Origin: Vibrio bivalvicida
GTDB taxonomy: Bacteria > Pseudomonadota > Gammaproteobacteria > Enterobacterales > Vibrionaceae
Assembly (NCBI RefSeq): GCF_001399455.2
Contig: NZ_LLEI02000018.1
Span: 37,813 to 101,812 of the forward strand
DNA: 64,000 nucleotides
Direction: 5' to 3'
Shown piece after piece: positions 18,362-27,275 of the stretch. Below the pieces are notes generated by a model. It had not been told where the DNA came from and made no database searches. It saw nothing but the letters and a program-made list of their open reading frames with translations. Positions within the stretch are counted from its first letter, which is position 1, and each line of letters starts with the position of its first letter. The translations under genes were made by a program, and so were the position numbers.

Positions 18362-19846
18362 TTAGCCGCCTACCGCGATGTTCTTCATATCTGTCATATA
18401 CCCACGTAGCTCTTCACCAATGTACTCAACTGGGTGGTTACGGATAGTATCGTTTACTGCGATTAGCGTTGCGTTATCTACTTGGTTAGATGTTTCACCT
18501 AGGCCTTTACCGATTACATCAGTACCTACTGAAGGCATGAACTTCTCACGCAGTAGCGGCGTTGCTACGTTAGCGAATAGGTAGTTACCGTATTCTGCTG
18601 TGTCTGAGATTACTACGTTCATTTCGTATAGACGCTTACGTGCTACTGTGTTTGCGATTAGCGGTAGCTCGTGTAGTGACTCGTAGTACGCTGACTCATC
18701 GATGATGCCTGATGCTGTCATTGCTTCGAATGCTAGTTCAACACCTGCACGAACCATTGCTACTAGTAGGATACCGTTATCGAAGTACTCTTGCTCAGAG
18801 ATTTCAACGTCGCCTGCTGGGTAATTTTCAAATGCAGTTTCGCCTGTCTCTTCACGCCAGCCTAGTAGGTTTGCGTCATCGTTAGCCCAGTCAGCCATCA
18901 TAGTGCGAGAGAACTCACCAGTGATAATGTCATCCATGTGCTTGTTGTAAAGCGGACGCATTAACTCTTTTAGCTCTTCAGACAGCTCGAATGCTTTGAT
19001 TTTCGCTGGGTTTGATAGACGATCCATCATGTGCGTGATGCCACCGAATTTCAGTGCTTCTGTGATAGTTTCCCAACCATACTGAAGTAGCTTACCTGCG
19101 TAGCTTGGGTCGATGCCGTCAGCGATCATCTTCTCGTAAGATACGATTGAACCTGCTTGTAGCATGCCACATAGGATAGTTTGCTCACCCATTAGGTCAG
19201 ATTTAACTTCTGCAACGAATGAAGACTCTAAACAACCTGCGCGGTGACCACCTGTACCTGCTGCCCATGCTTTCGCGATGTCCCAGCCTTCGCCTTTAGG
19301 GTCGTTTTCTGGGTGAACAGCGATCAGTGTCGGTACACCGAAACCACGCTTGTACTCTTCACGGACTTCAGTACCTGGACATTTAGGTGCAACCATAACA
19401 ACTGTTAAGTCTTTACGGATTTGCATGCCTTCTTCAACCACGTTGAAGCCGTGTGAGTAACCTAGTGCAGCGCCTTGCTTCATTAGCGGCATTACCGTTT
19501 CTACAACGTTAGTGTGCTGCTTGTCTGGAGTAAGGTTGATGACTAGATCAGCTTCAGGGATTAGCGTTTCGTAGCTTGCTACTTCAAAACCGTTCTCTTT
19601 TGCGTTCTTGTATGACTGACGCTGCTCGTCAATCGCTGCCTGACGTAATGCGTACGCTACGTTTAAGCCAGAATCACGCATGTTTAGACCTTGGTTTAGG
19701 CCCTGAGCACCACAACCAACGATAACGACTTTCTTACCTTTCAGGTAGTCCGCTTCTGTTACGAATTCGCTGCGGTCCATGAAACGACAACGACCTAGTT
19801 GGTCTAGCTGCTCACGTAGGTTTAAAGTGTTGAAATAGTTAGCCAT
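18362..19846 (-). CDS. ilvC: Ketol-acid reductoisomerase (class II)
   Basis: 494 residues, the long enterobacterial class with a duplicated knotted C-terminal domain (class I enzymes are ~330). NADPH-binding Rossmann motif [19 protein letters not shown] near residue 43 and the acidic Mg-binding ligands are in place ([13 protein letters not shown], then [11 protein letters not shown]). It converts acetolactate/acetohydroxybutyrate in valine and isoleucine synthesis. Divergent from its activator ilvY, as in E. coli. Confidence 0.97.
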   Translation of the reverse strand: MANYFNTLNLREQLDQLGRCRFMDRSEFVTEADYLKGKKVVIVGCGAQGLNQGLNMRDSGLNVAYALRQAAIDEQRQSYKNAKENGFEVASYETLIPEADLVINLTPDKQHTNVVETVMPLMKQGAALGYSHGFNVVEEGMQIRKDLTVVMVAPKCPGTEVREEYKRGFGVPTLIAVHPENDPKGEGWDIAKAWAAGTGGHRAGCLESSFVAEVKSDLMGEQTILCGMLQAGSIVSYEKMIADGIDPSYAGKLLQYGWETITEALKFGGITHMMDRLSNPAKIKAFELSEELKELMRPLYNKHMDDIITGEFSRTMMADWANDDANLLGWREETGETAFENYPAGDVEISEQEYFDNGILLVAMVRAGVELAFEAMTASGIIDESAYYESLHELPLIANTVARKRLYEMNVVISDTAEYGNYLFANVATPLLREKFMPSVGTDVIGKGLGETSNQVDNATLIAVNDTIRNHPVEYIGEELRGYMTDMKNIAVGG

Positions 19847-19991
19847 CAGGGCGCTCCTTTATAGAATTTTTCCGTTGAGGTCGGTCGATTTTGTACCGAA
19901 TGAGTTCATACTAAAACAGGTATTTAATTGCTTAAAGTGATATATTCACAATTAGTAATTGCAATTAATGCAACAAGGATGTGACCATTTC
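19847..19991. promoter_or_regulatory. Divergent ilvC/ilvY control region
   Basis: A dyad TTGCA-ATTAA-TGCAA at 19959-19973 has the size and T-N-A spacing of a LysR-type operator and lies just before the ilvY start. IlvY in E. coli binds the shared ilvY-ilvC interval and activates ilvC with acetolactate. Confidence 0.55.
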
Positions 19992-20882
19992 ATGAACATT
20001 AAGTGTCTACAGTTGTTCATTCATCTGTGTGATAGTAAGAGCTTCGCTAAGACAGCTTCAGCGATGCATATCAGCCCATCAGCACTGAGTCGACAAATAC
20101 AAAAACTCGAAAGCGATACTGGTCAGGCACTGTTTGTGCGAGACAATCGCAGCGTTGAACTTACCCCAGCAGCAAAGAAACTTCTGCCTGTAGCATTGAA
20201 CATTCTTGGTGAGTGGCAAAACTACAACGCCCAACTCAAGGGCCATGAAGAAGAACTGAAAGGTGAAATTCGTCTCTTTTGCTCGGTAACGGCCAGCTAC
20301 AGCCATCTACCCGAACTACTGTCTGAATTTAGACTTCAACACCCTTTTATTGAGTTTAAGCTTTCAACTGGAGACCCAGCTCAGGCAATTAACAAGGTGC
20401 TGAGTGATGAAGCGGATATCGCGATTTCTGCCCAACCCGAGCAACTGCCCGCTCGAATCGAGTTTGAAACGATTAGTGAAATTCCTCTCTCTGTAATTGC
20501 CCCCATCGGGGTAAGTAATTTTGCCATGGAGCTGCAAAAAGAGAAGCCGGATTGGTCAACAATTCCGTTTATTGTTCCTGAATCAGGTACCGCCCGAGAC
20601 CGTGCCAATGCTTGGTTCAAGGCGATGAAGATTAAGCCTAATATCTACGCGCAAGTGTCAGGTCACGAAGCGATTGTCAGTATGGTTGCACTTGGCTGCG
20701 GCGTGGGAATCGCCCCAGATGTGGTGATCAATAATAGCCCAGTTAAAGAAAAAATCGAGCGCTTAAAAGTCGCTTCAATAAAACCCTTTAAACTCGGCGT
20801 GTGCTGCAAACGCTCGCAGCTTGATAACCCACTGGTCAAAGCACTGTGGGAAATGGCTCACGATACCTATATCGCGCCCTAA
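19992..20882 (+). CDS. ilvY: LysR-type activator of ilvC
   Basis: 296 residues from ATG 19992 (MNIKCLQLFIHLCDSKSFAK); E. coli IlvY starts MDLRDLKTFLHLAESRHFGR, so the upstream TTG-type extension is rejected. Winged helix-turn-helix at 18-37 (TASAMHISPSALSRQIQKLE) and a substrate-binding C-terminal domain. Transcribed away from ilvC. Assignment rests on both sequence and gene order. Confidence 0.94.
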   Translation: MNIKCLQLFIHLCDSKSFAKTASAMHISPSALSRQIQKLESDTGQALFVRDNRSVELTPAAKKLLPVALNILGEWQNYNAQLKGHEEELKGEIRLFCSVTASYSHLPELLSEFRLQHPFIEFKLSTGDPAQAINKVLSDEADIAISAQPEQLPARIEFETISEIPLSVIAPIGVSNFAMELQKEKPDWSTIPFIVPESGTARDRANAWFKAMKIKPNIYAQVSGHEAIVSMVALGCGVGIAPDVVINNSPVKEKIERLKVASIKPFKLGVCCKRSQLDNPLVKALWEMAHDTYIAP

Positions 20883-20901
20883 CTATAAACGCAGATACAA
20901 C

Positions 20902-20944
20902 AAAGCCACCGCTTTTTCAGATCGAAAGAATAACGGTGGCTTTT
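20902..20944 (+). terminator. ilvY terminator
   Basis: Stem AAAGCCACCG / CGGTGGCTTT with a long 22-base partly paired loop, then T. Confidence 0.7.
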
Positions 20945-20955
20945 GCATTTAAAGT

Positions 20956-21097
20956 AGTTTTCTAGATAGTTGGAGTCACAGCTAGGCGTCGAATAACCTT
21001 ATTCCCATGAGCATAGTCCGCGATGTGATTGGGACGGCCGGCGCTCCGGGGAGGTTGTGAAGACAACGACGCTGTGGCTTCAAATATGACGAAAACT
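20956..21097. repeat. ERIC-like intergenic palindromic repeat
   Basis: Ends AGTTTTC and GAAAACT are inverted repeats. Inside, TAGTTGGAGTCACAGCTAGG, TTCCCATGAGCATAG, GTGATTGGGAC and GCTTCAAATATGACG align in order with ERIC consensus blocks as I remember them (for example the GTGACTGGGG and CTTGAAGTATGACG motifs). At 142 bp it is close to the ~127-bp ERIC size. The right end touches the hemN stop codon. Confidence 0.65.
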
Positions 21098-22485
21098 TAA
21101 ATGACTCGGGAAAACTGCTGCTGACGCGCCTTAGCCCTTAAATACTTATCGAAACACATGCAGATGTTACGGATCAGTAGGCGACCACGCAGTGTGACGC
21201 GAATTTCTTTGTCATCCACTTCCACCAGTTCATCATTGATAAACGTCTGTAGTAGCTGCAAGTCTTCTTTAAAGTAGTCATTAAAAGTCACCTTAAACTC
21301 AGACTCAATCATGGTCTTATCAAGTTTAAAGTTACAGATAAGCTGTTTAATAACTTCACGACGAAGTAAGTCATCACTATCAAGGGCTACCCCCTTCCAT
21401 AGAGCATGACGCAGGTCGTTCACTTGCGCGTAGTACTTCTTCAGCTCTTTTTGGTTTTGCGCGTAAGCATCGCCAATCATAGAGATCGCTGACACACCGA
21501 AGCCCACTAAGTCCGCTTCGCCTTGAGTGGTGTAACCTTGGAAGTTTCGGTGAAGCACACCATTACGCTGAGCAACCGCAAGCTCATCATCTGGCTGAGC
21601 AAAGTGATCCATACCGATAAACTGATACCCTGCACCAGTCAGTGTCGAGATAGTATCTTGCAGGATCGCCATCTTCTCTTCTGCTACGGGTAGGTCTTCA
21701 TCTTTAATCTTGCGCTGCGCTGCAAATAGCTGTGGCATGTGCGCATAGTTAAAGATAGACAAGCGGCCTGGCTGCATTTGTAAAACCTGAGCTAAGGTTT
21801 CGGCAAAACGTGCTTGAGTCTGTTTCGGCAAGCCGTAGATCAGATCTAAGTTAGTCGAACGGAAGCCAAGTTGTTTGGCACGCTCAACCATCGCAAAGAT
21901 GAATTCTTCATCCTGCTCACGGTTAACCAGCTTTTGAACTTCTTTATTGAAGTCTTGCACACCAATACTTAGGCGATTAAATCCTTCACTTCGCAAGTGG
22001 TCGAGCACATCGAGTTCGATTTCGCGCGGGTCAACTTCGATACTAATTTCAGCGTCACCTTCGAAATTAAACTCATCACGCAGAATATTCATCACTCGGC
22101 TTATTTGTGCCTTGGTCAGGAATGTCGGCGTACCGCCACCGAAATGCAGCTGTGTCACTTTACGCCCTTGAAGCAATGCCGCTCGAGTACGAACCTCTAG
22201 CTCTAATACATCCAAGTACTCATCAGCCTTATGGGCATGACGTGTAATAACCTTATTGCAGCCACAGTAGTAACAAAGCTTGTGGCAGAAAGGGATATGG
22301 ATATAAAGAGAAAGCGGTCTGTCTGGGTACTGAGTGCACGCCATATCGTAGTCCGCTACCGTGAATGCTTCATGAAACTCCAAAGCGGTTGGGTATGAGG
22401 TATACCGAGGACCCGAATAGTTGTATTTATCCAGGATGGCTTGATCCCAGACTATTTGCTGGCTTGCGACGACATGCTGCGACAT
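21097..22485 (-). CDS. hemN: Oxygen-independent coproporphyrinogen III oxidase (radical SAM)
   Basis: 462 residues (E. coli HemN 457). N-terminal YSGPRYTSYPTA, then the HemN-specific radical-SAM signature HIPFCHKLCYYCGCNK (C-x3-C-x2-C plus the extra cysteine) and GGGTPTFL. It decarboxylates coproporphyrinogen III during anaerobic haem synthesis in the cytoplasm. hemB of the same pathway is in this window at 31.2 kb. Confidence 0.96.
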   Translation of the reverse strand: MSQHVVASQQIVWDQAILDKYNYSGPRYTSYPTALEFHEAFTVADYDMACTQYPDRPLSLYIHIPFCHKLCYYCGCNKVITRHAHKADEYLDVLELEVRTRAALLQGRKVTQLHFGGGTPTFLTKAQISRVMNILRDEFNFEGDAEISIEVDPREIELDVLDHLRSEGFNRLSIGVQDFNKEVQKLVNREQDEEFIFAMVERAKQLGFRSTNLDLIYGLPKQTQARFAETLAQVLQMQPGRLSIFNYAHMPQLFAAQRKIKDEDLPVAEEKMAILQDTISTLTGAGYQFIGMDHFAQPDDELAVAQRNGVLHRNFQGYTTQGEADLVGFGVSAISMIGDAYAQNQKELKKYYAQVNDLRHALWKGVALDSDDLLRREVIKQLICNFKLDKTMIESEFKVTFNDYFKEDLQLLQTFINDELVEVDDKEIRVTLRGRLLIRNICMCFDKYLRAKARQQQFSRVI

Positions 22486-22669
22486 GATGGTATTTCCGTT
22501 TGGGCTATAATGCTTCGTTTGGCTACACGAGCCATTATTGTTAGCAGGCTATTTTGCCACACCTCGATATCACTGGTTGTGGGACAGGCTGCTTTTTGAG
22601 TAGCAATACTCAGAATTGATAACTCGATCACTCCCTCTAAAGGGTAGTCGAAGGAGCTATAAAACCAAT

Positions 22670-23158
22670 CTAGACCATTTGGATGTTGATCTGATTGTTG
22701 AGAGGTTGAACCTTTTTCTGCAGGCGTTTCAGCTCTTCAACGATGGCTTCCTGAAGGCGAGACTCTGCTTTATGGCGCTCAAGGTTTTGCTTCATGCGCT
22801 CTTTTTTCGCTAGCGTTTGACGCTCTTCACCACGAGCCATATCTTTGACAATATGGAACAGCTCTGAAGTCGCCGGAAACTCCTTTTCAAAATCAACACG
22901 CTCTTCACCTTGGACATAATCCATGATGTTGTAGAGGCGGATGCTAATTTCCGACAAGTCACACTGCTCTTGGATACCCGCTAAGCAAAGAACATTGACG
23001 CTTTCAAAGATATTGGCATTGCGCTTTTCAATTGCCAGCTTTTGGTGCTGCAATTGCAATTCCTTTTGCTTCTTGAGCTGGAGCAGAAGGTAACCTGCGT
23101 ATGATGCTAGGCCGAGAATAATGGCTCCACCTAAAATGGCTAACAAGGTTACATTCAT
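22670..23158 (-). CDS. DUF2489-type membrane-anchored protein
   Basis: 162 residues. Membrane span at about 5-27 (LLAILGGAIILGLASYAGYLLL), then a cytoplasmic helical region with repeated charged stretches (KKERMKQNLERHKAE). It recalls the DUF2489 family seen in gammaproteobacteria beside yihI. It starts 9 bp after yihI, so the methyltransferase, yihI and this gene form one operon. Function unknown. Confidence 0.7.
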   Translation of the reverse strand: MNVTLLAILGGAIILGLASYAGYLLLQLKKQKELQLQHQKLAIEKRNANIFESVNVLCLAGIQEQCDLSEISIRLYNIMDYVQGEERVDFEKEFPATSELFHIVKDMARGEERQTLAKKERMKQNLERHKAESRLQEAIVEELKRLQKKVQPLNNQINIQMV

Positions 23159-23167
23159 GAGGCTCGA

Positions 23168-23731
23168 TTATCCTTTAAATTGGTTCAAGTCTAAGTCTTC
23201 GAATTGAGAGAGTAGCTCATCATCTGAATCAGCTTTCTTGCTCGGTTTTTTCTTTGCTACTGGTTGCTCGACAACTTGCTCTTCAAGTTCTTCTTCAGGC
23301 TCTTCTTCGTAGATACCTAGCTGTTTCATTAGTGCTTCGATACGCGCTAGTTTCTCATCTACGTATTTCTGCAAACCATCGCCTAAGTTATCGCCATTAT
23401 CAAGACGATCAAGCAATACGTTAAGTTGCGCATCACTTTCTAGCATCGCTAGCTCTTTCTCTGCATTGATACGGCGCTCAGCCTTAGTTGACTTCTTCAC
23501 TGCTTCAGCCACTAGAGGGATCTTCTTTTTGCTGCCTAAACGCGGATCACGCTTTTGGCCTGCCGTCTGTTGCTTCTGATCTTTTGCTTCAGAGTGACGA
23601 CCACCAGTCTTCAGACCTTTGCGCTTTTTGTCTTTCTTACGTAGACGTCCTTCAACGTCTGATTGAGTGCGGTTGCGAACAACGATAACGTCGCTATTGC
23701 CACCGGATCTTGCTTTCTTACTACGGCTCAT
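23168..23731 (-). CDS. yihI: Der GTPase-activating protein YihI
   Basis: 187 residues. Highly basic N-terminal half (RLRKKDKKRKGLKTGGRHSE, RDPRLGSKKKIPL) and an acidic C-terminal half (EEEPEEELEEQVV ... FEDLDLNQFKG), the family hallmark. YihI stimulates GTP hydrolysis by the ribosome-assembly GTPase Der. The start overlaps the upstream methyltransferase stop (TAATG). Confidence 0.92.
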   Translation of the reverse strand: MSRSKKARSGGNSDVIVVRNRTQSDVEGRLRKKDKKRKGLKTGGRHSEAKDQKQQTAGQKRDPRLGSKKKIPLVAEAVKKSTKAERRINAEKELAMLESDAQLNVLLDRLDNGDNLGDGLQKYVDEKLARIEALMKQLGIYEEEPEEELEEQVVEQPVAKKKPSKKADSDDELLSQFEDLDLNQFKG

Positions 23732-24411
23732 TACTGGGCTTTCCTCAGTAAAATTACATCATTACCAATAAATTCAAGCTTGAGCTGATCCCGCTCTGCC
23801 AAATAGTGAAACGTTTTACGACTAAAGAACACCACATGGGTCTGATCGTTTTTATAATGCCATGAGGCAAACGCTTCAACATCAATGACCATCTTGGTCA
23901 TAAGACCAATCCAGCCACCTGGCTTAACTAAATTCAACCATTGCTGCCACACCTTATTCGGTTCATAGAGGTGCTCTATCACCTCTGTGGCAGTTATAAA
24001 GTCATACGATTTTTCTAACACCGAAACTTCAGGGTGATAATAGATATCGTATAATTTCATGGTGTGTCCTTGCTCTTGCAACATCAATGACAATGTTGGA
24101 CCAGGTCCACAACCAAAATCTAACCCATGAGAGTTTGGTTCAATACGCTCTAATATGGGGTCAACCACCCGAGATAAAAAGCGTCGATACCCTTGATCAT
24201 TTGGGTCATTCTCATGCAAATCGTAGTGGGCTTTCTCTTGTTTTGCATCCAATCGCTGATCTGGATTAACAAACACAAGCTCACATTGCAGGCACTGTAA
24301 ATACTCTCGACGTTTGTCTTGGTAGTAGCGCTGAGTCTCCAAGCTTTGACAAAGGGGGCAACTATGCATATTGGGTGCGTTTAACATATCCTCAAACGGG
24401 ATGCGAAACAT
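23731..24411 (-). CDS. Class I SAM-dependent methyltransferase with N-terminal zinc ribbon
   Basis: 226 residues as the longest frame; starts at residues 9 or 15 are also possible. Four cysteines C18, C21, C40, C43 form a zinc-ribbon. Motif I is HGLDFGCGPGPTLSLML, followed by YDIYYHP and a post-I region VIEHLYEPNKVW of the Methyltransf_11/23 type. The substrate is unknown. First gene of the yihI operon and translationally coupled to it. Confidence 0.8.
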   Translation of the reverse strand: MFRIPFEDMLNAPNMHSCPLCQSLETQRYYQDKRREYLQCLQCELVFVNPDQRLDAKQEKAHYDLHENDPNDQGYRRFLSRVVDPILERIEPNSHGLDFGCGPGPTLSLMLQEQGHTMKLYDIYYHPEVSVLEKSYDFITATEVIEHLYEPNKVWQQWLNLVKPGGWIGLMTKMVIDVEAFASWHYKNDQTHVVFFSRKTFHYLAERDQLKLEFIGNDVILLRKAQ

Positions 24412-24477
24412 ACCAGAAACTGGCGTTAGAGTGGAGCACTATTGTGCAAATAATCATCACTTCATAAAAAATAGCAA

Positions 24478-24822
24478 TAAAAAAAGCGATAGAGTTACCT
24501 ATCGCTTTCTAAATGCCTTGCGGCCAAACTGTGTTGCACTGATTTCAGTGCACCAATATTCCATTTGTTTTTAGTGCTTTCCCTGCCAAAAGTGTTGTTT
24601 GCCACCATCCTGGTGAATTTTGGCCTTCCATTAACTTCCTGATGCCTGGGCTAGTCCTTAGCCTGATCCGTTTCACTGTCTTAAACCATTAGACAAGTCG
24701 ACCATCCCTATCAAGTAGGTTTCCTACCTACCCTGTATCCTTTCTATAACTACCAAGTTTCCATTACTTGCGTCCGTGGAGACTTCCTAGTCTTAATTCC
24801 GTTATCAGCACCCTGCCGATGA
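24478..24822 (-). ncRNA. csrB: CsrB-family CsrA-sequestering small RNA
   Basis: No protein gene exists here, but the minus strand carries about 14 GGA motifs in ~330 nt. Several sit in hairpin loops: GACT-AGGA-AGTC, GGCTA-AGGAC-TAGCC, CACC-AGGAT-GGTG, and an AGGG in ATCGGCA-GGG-TGCTGAT. The 3' end is a classic terminator (AAAGCGATAG / CTATCGCTTT and seven T, 24479-24509). Possible promoter: -35 TTGTTC (24849-24854) and -10 TAAAGT (24827-24832). A half-match to the GacA/UvrY-type site (TTGTAAGAGAT, 24962-24972) lies ~140 bp upstream. Such RNAs titrate CsrA. Which Vibrio paralogue this is cannot be told. Confidence 0.85.
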
Positions 24823-25029
24823 GTACACTTTAGCTACTTGGTAAAATTGAACAATCCATTGAGAGCAAAAAAACTCACTTTTTTATGACCAAATTTTCAC
24901 AGCCCTATTTTTCAATAAGTTACAAAATAGCAGAGGCAATTTACACAACCAAGTATGGACGATCTCTTACAAGAGATAAGGAAAGATCACTCACCCCAAC
25001 CATAGAGAGAATGTGATCGTTCTCAAACG

Positions 25030-25060
25030 AAAAAGCCCAAGCAAACTGCTTGGGCTTTTT
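25030..25060. terminator. Terminator of cytochrome c4 gene
   Basis: Stem AAAAAGCCCAAGC / GCTTGGGCTTTTT, loop AAACT, 35 bp downstream of the cytochrome stop. Confidence 0.88.
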
Positions 25061-25095
25061 CATTACAACTTTATGCTCGAACGAATAAGTAGGGC

Positions 25096-25713
25096 TTAGT
25101 GTAGGCCACCAACATATTTAGAAAGAGTATCGATATCTTCATCCGTGAGTTTTTTCGCGATATCACGCATCATCTCGTTCATATCGTTTCCACGAGAACC
25201 ATCACGGAATTTTACTAGCTGAGCTTTGATGTAGTCAGCATGCTGGCCAGAAATTTTCGGGAAGCCAGACAGCTCTGTACCATCACCACGGGGGCCATGA
25301 CAGGCAATACATGCTGTTAGTCCACGCTCGGCATCACCAGAGGTATAAAGTACTTTACCCGTATCGACCACATTCTCTGGTGTAGTATTGTGAGAAATAG
25401 GTAGAGATGCGTAATAAGCCGCCAGGTCTTTCATATCTTCCTCAGATAGTGGCATAGCCATACCACTCATCACAGGATCCATACGACCTTGCTTACCATT
25501 ACTAGTCATACCCAACTTGAACTCTTTCAGCTGCTTTTCAATATACTTAGCATGCTGACCTGCAATTTTCGGGTACATAGCGAGTTGACTGTTGCCATCA
25601 GCACCATGGCAGGCAACACAGGTTTGGGATTTTGCTTTACCAGCTTCAATGTTACCTTGGGCCCACACGGAGCAGCTGGCTAAAAGACTCAAGATTAGCG
25701 CTAATTTCTTCAT
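25096..25713 (-). CDS. Cytochrome c4 (dihaem)
   Basis: 205 residues. Signal peptide MKKLALILSLLASCSVWAQG. Two homologous haem domains carry CVACHGADGN (about residue 32) and CIACHGPRGDG (about 137), each followed by an SGMAMP- or MRDIAK-type methionine region. Periplasmic electron donor to terminal oxidases. The head-to-head arrangement with engB (36 bp apart up to its longest frame) matches V. cholerae-type gene order. Confidence 0.92.
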   Translation of the reverse strand: MKKLALILSLLASCSVWAQGNIEAGKAKSQTCVACHGADGNSQLAMYPKIAGQHAKYIEKQLKEFKLGMTSNGKQGRMDPVMSGMAMPLSEEDMKDLAAYYASLPISHNTTPENVVDTGKVLYTSGDAERGLTACIACHGPRGDGTELSGFPKISGQHADYIKAQLVKFRDGSRGNDMNEMMRDIAKKLTDEDIDTLSKYVGGLH

Positions 25714-25869
25714 GACATTCCATTATAATTATCAAGCTTCCGGTACCACTTGCAGGGCGTGTTGACCTTTTCATGGTACAATAGGCGACCTTATGCCGAG
25801 CACGGTTATTTTACACAATTTCACAAAAAAGTAATCAATCGACTACACAAAGTCGAGATGGAGTTAACA

Positions 25870-26535
25870 GTGAGCGTAAAAATTCATTATCAAAACACCC
25901 ATTTCATCACGAGTGCACCTGATATTCGTCACTTGCCAGAAGATGAAGGTATCGAAGTTGCGTTTGCAGGACGCTCCAATGCGGGTAAGTCTAGTTCTTT
26001 AAACCGCCTAACGAACCAACGCAGCCTTGCAAAAACCAGTAAAACACCTGGTCGTACACAACTCATTAACCTTTTTAAGGTTACCGATGGTTGTCATATC
26101 GTCGATTTACCAGGTTATGGCTTTGCTCAAGTCCCCCTAGAAATGAAGAAAAAGTGGCAAAAGTCTTTAGGTGAGTACTTGCAAAAGCGCCAATGTCTAA
26201 AAGGCTTAGTCGTATTAATGGATATCCGTCATCCAATGAAAGATCTCGATCAACAGCTTATCTTTTGGGCGGTGGACAGTGGTATTCCAGTTCAAGTACT
26301 ACTGACGAAAGCAGACAAACTGAAGAGCGGAGCACGCAAAGCCCAAGTTTTGAAGATCAAGAAAGATGCAGTTGGTTTTGGCGGTGATGTCAGTGTCGCA
26401 GCGTTTTCTTCACTGAAGGGACTTGGAGTCGACACACTACGCAGCAAACTCGATCAGTGGTTTGCTCCAGCGCTCACTGAATCGGTTGTCGAAGAAATCA
26501 TCGAAGAAGAAAATCTCGATAACGAACAAGAGTAA
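25870..26535 (+). CDS. engB: Ribosome biogenesis GTPase EngB (YihA/YsxC)
   Basis: 222 residues from a GTG ([20 protein letters not shown]) with GGAG six bases upstream; the open frame upstream of it is not conserved in type. G motifs: G1 [10 protein letters not shown]2 TPGRTQ, G3 DLPGYG, G4 TKAD. Essential GTPase of 50S subunit assembly. Next to the Spot 42 gene and polA, as in E. coli (polA-spf-engB). Confidence 0.94.
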   Translation: MSVKIHYQNTHFITSAPDIRHLPEDEGIEVAFAGRSNAGKSSSLNRLTNQRSLAKTSKTPGRTQLINLFKVTDGCHIVDLPGYGFAQVPLEMKKKWQKSLGEYLQKRQCLKGLVVLMDIRHPMKDLDQQLIFWAVDSGIPVQVLLTKADKLKSGARKAQVLKIKKDAVGFGGDVSVAAFSSLKGLGVDTLRSKLDQWFAPALTESVVEEIIEEENLDNEQE

Positions 26536-26560
26536 CTATTCAACAGCGACTTTATTGATT

Positions 26561-26589
26561 AGCCCTGCCCTAACAAGCAGGGCTTTTTT
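26561..26589 (+). terminator. engB terminator
   Basis: Stem AGCCCTGC / GCAGGGCT, loop CCTAACAA, then six T. Confidence 0.88.
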
Positions 26590-26599
26590 GTCTGCCTAG

Positions 26600-26652
26600 A
26601 AAAATAAAAGCCCCACCATCCTGGCGGGGCAACGGGAGAGAAATAGTCGTTA
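26600..26652 (-). ncRNA. Candidate small RNA between engB and spf
   Basis: The minus strand has a -10 TATAAT (26659-26664) and, ~50 nt further, a GC-rich hairpin GCCCC-N11-GGGGC (26610-26630) followed by TTTTATTTT. That defines an unannotated transcript of ~50-60 nt with no open frame. A short RNA gene next to spf (VSsrna24) has been described in Aliivibrio salmonicida; I recall its position and size only approximately. A stand-alone terminator for readthrough is the alternative. Confidence 0.4.
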
Positions 26653-26994
26653 TTAGTTATTATACGTTTAGGATTATGTATCTCGGTACTTAAATCAATA
26701 TGCTGAAAGGCGGTATAATTTGCTATGCACGCCTCTCCATAAAAAAATAAACACTTGAAAGTAAACGTAATTAGTCTACAAAAAGTCTATTTTATTGCTA
26801 TCTAGCCGCTTTAGTTTCCCAGCCAAAATAACCAAACTGTGACTGGTATTAATTTACAAACTTTCGGTAAATTACATTCAACCTAATTGAACTAATGTTA
26901 ATCAGGACTTTTCAACGCAAATTAGGATTAAATTAGAAGGTTGTTGGCTTTCATAGGTATCGTATTGATATTTATGGATTTTTCTTTAGCACAA

Positions 26995-27100
26995 TAAAAA
27001 ACGCCCCAGTCAAAAGCTGACTGGGGCGGCTGAATCAGCCTAATCCAATAACGTGAAACAAAAGGTCTGAAAGATAGAACATCTTACCTCTGTACCCTAC
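26995..27100 (-). ncRNA. spf: Spot 42 RNA
   Basis: The minus strand begins GTAGGGTACAGAGGTAAGAT, then TTCTATCTTTCAGACC, essentially identical to E. coli Spot 42 over its first ~50 nt. It ends in the conserved terminator GCCCCAGTCA / TGACTGGGGC with six T. About 106 nt, between polA and engB as in E. coli. Spot 42 is a CRP-repressed, Hfq-binding regulator of carbon metabolism. Confidence 0.97.
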
Positions 27101-27213
27101 GCAGATTAATGTACAACAATTGGTCAGAAATGAAAACTATTTTTGTAAGTTTTTTTCATTAAAATTTTGTTAAGCAACATTTGGGCTCAAATCCATTTAA
27201 CTTTTTTAGAACC

Positions 27214-27242
27214 AAAAAAAAGCCAACGTTTGTGCGCTGGCT
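27214..27242 (-). terminator. polA terminator
   Basis: Stem AGCCAGCG / CGTTGGCT, loop CACAAA, followed by eight T on the minus strand, ~35 bp after the polA stop. Confidence 0.85.
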
Positions 27243-27275
27243 CATGCAAAAGTGACATTTTAGGCGATTTTTTGC

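Noticed and set aside
22616..22813. 65-codon plus-strand frame beside hemN
   Set aside because: Mostly antisense to the DUF2489 gene, without a ribosome-binding site.
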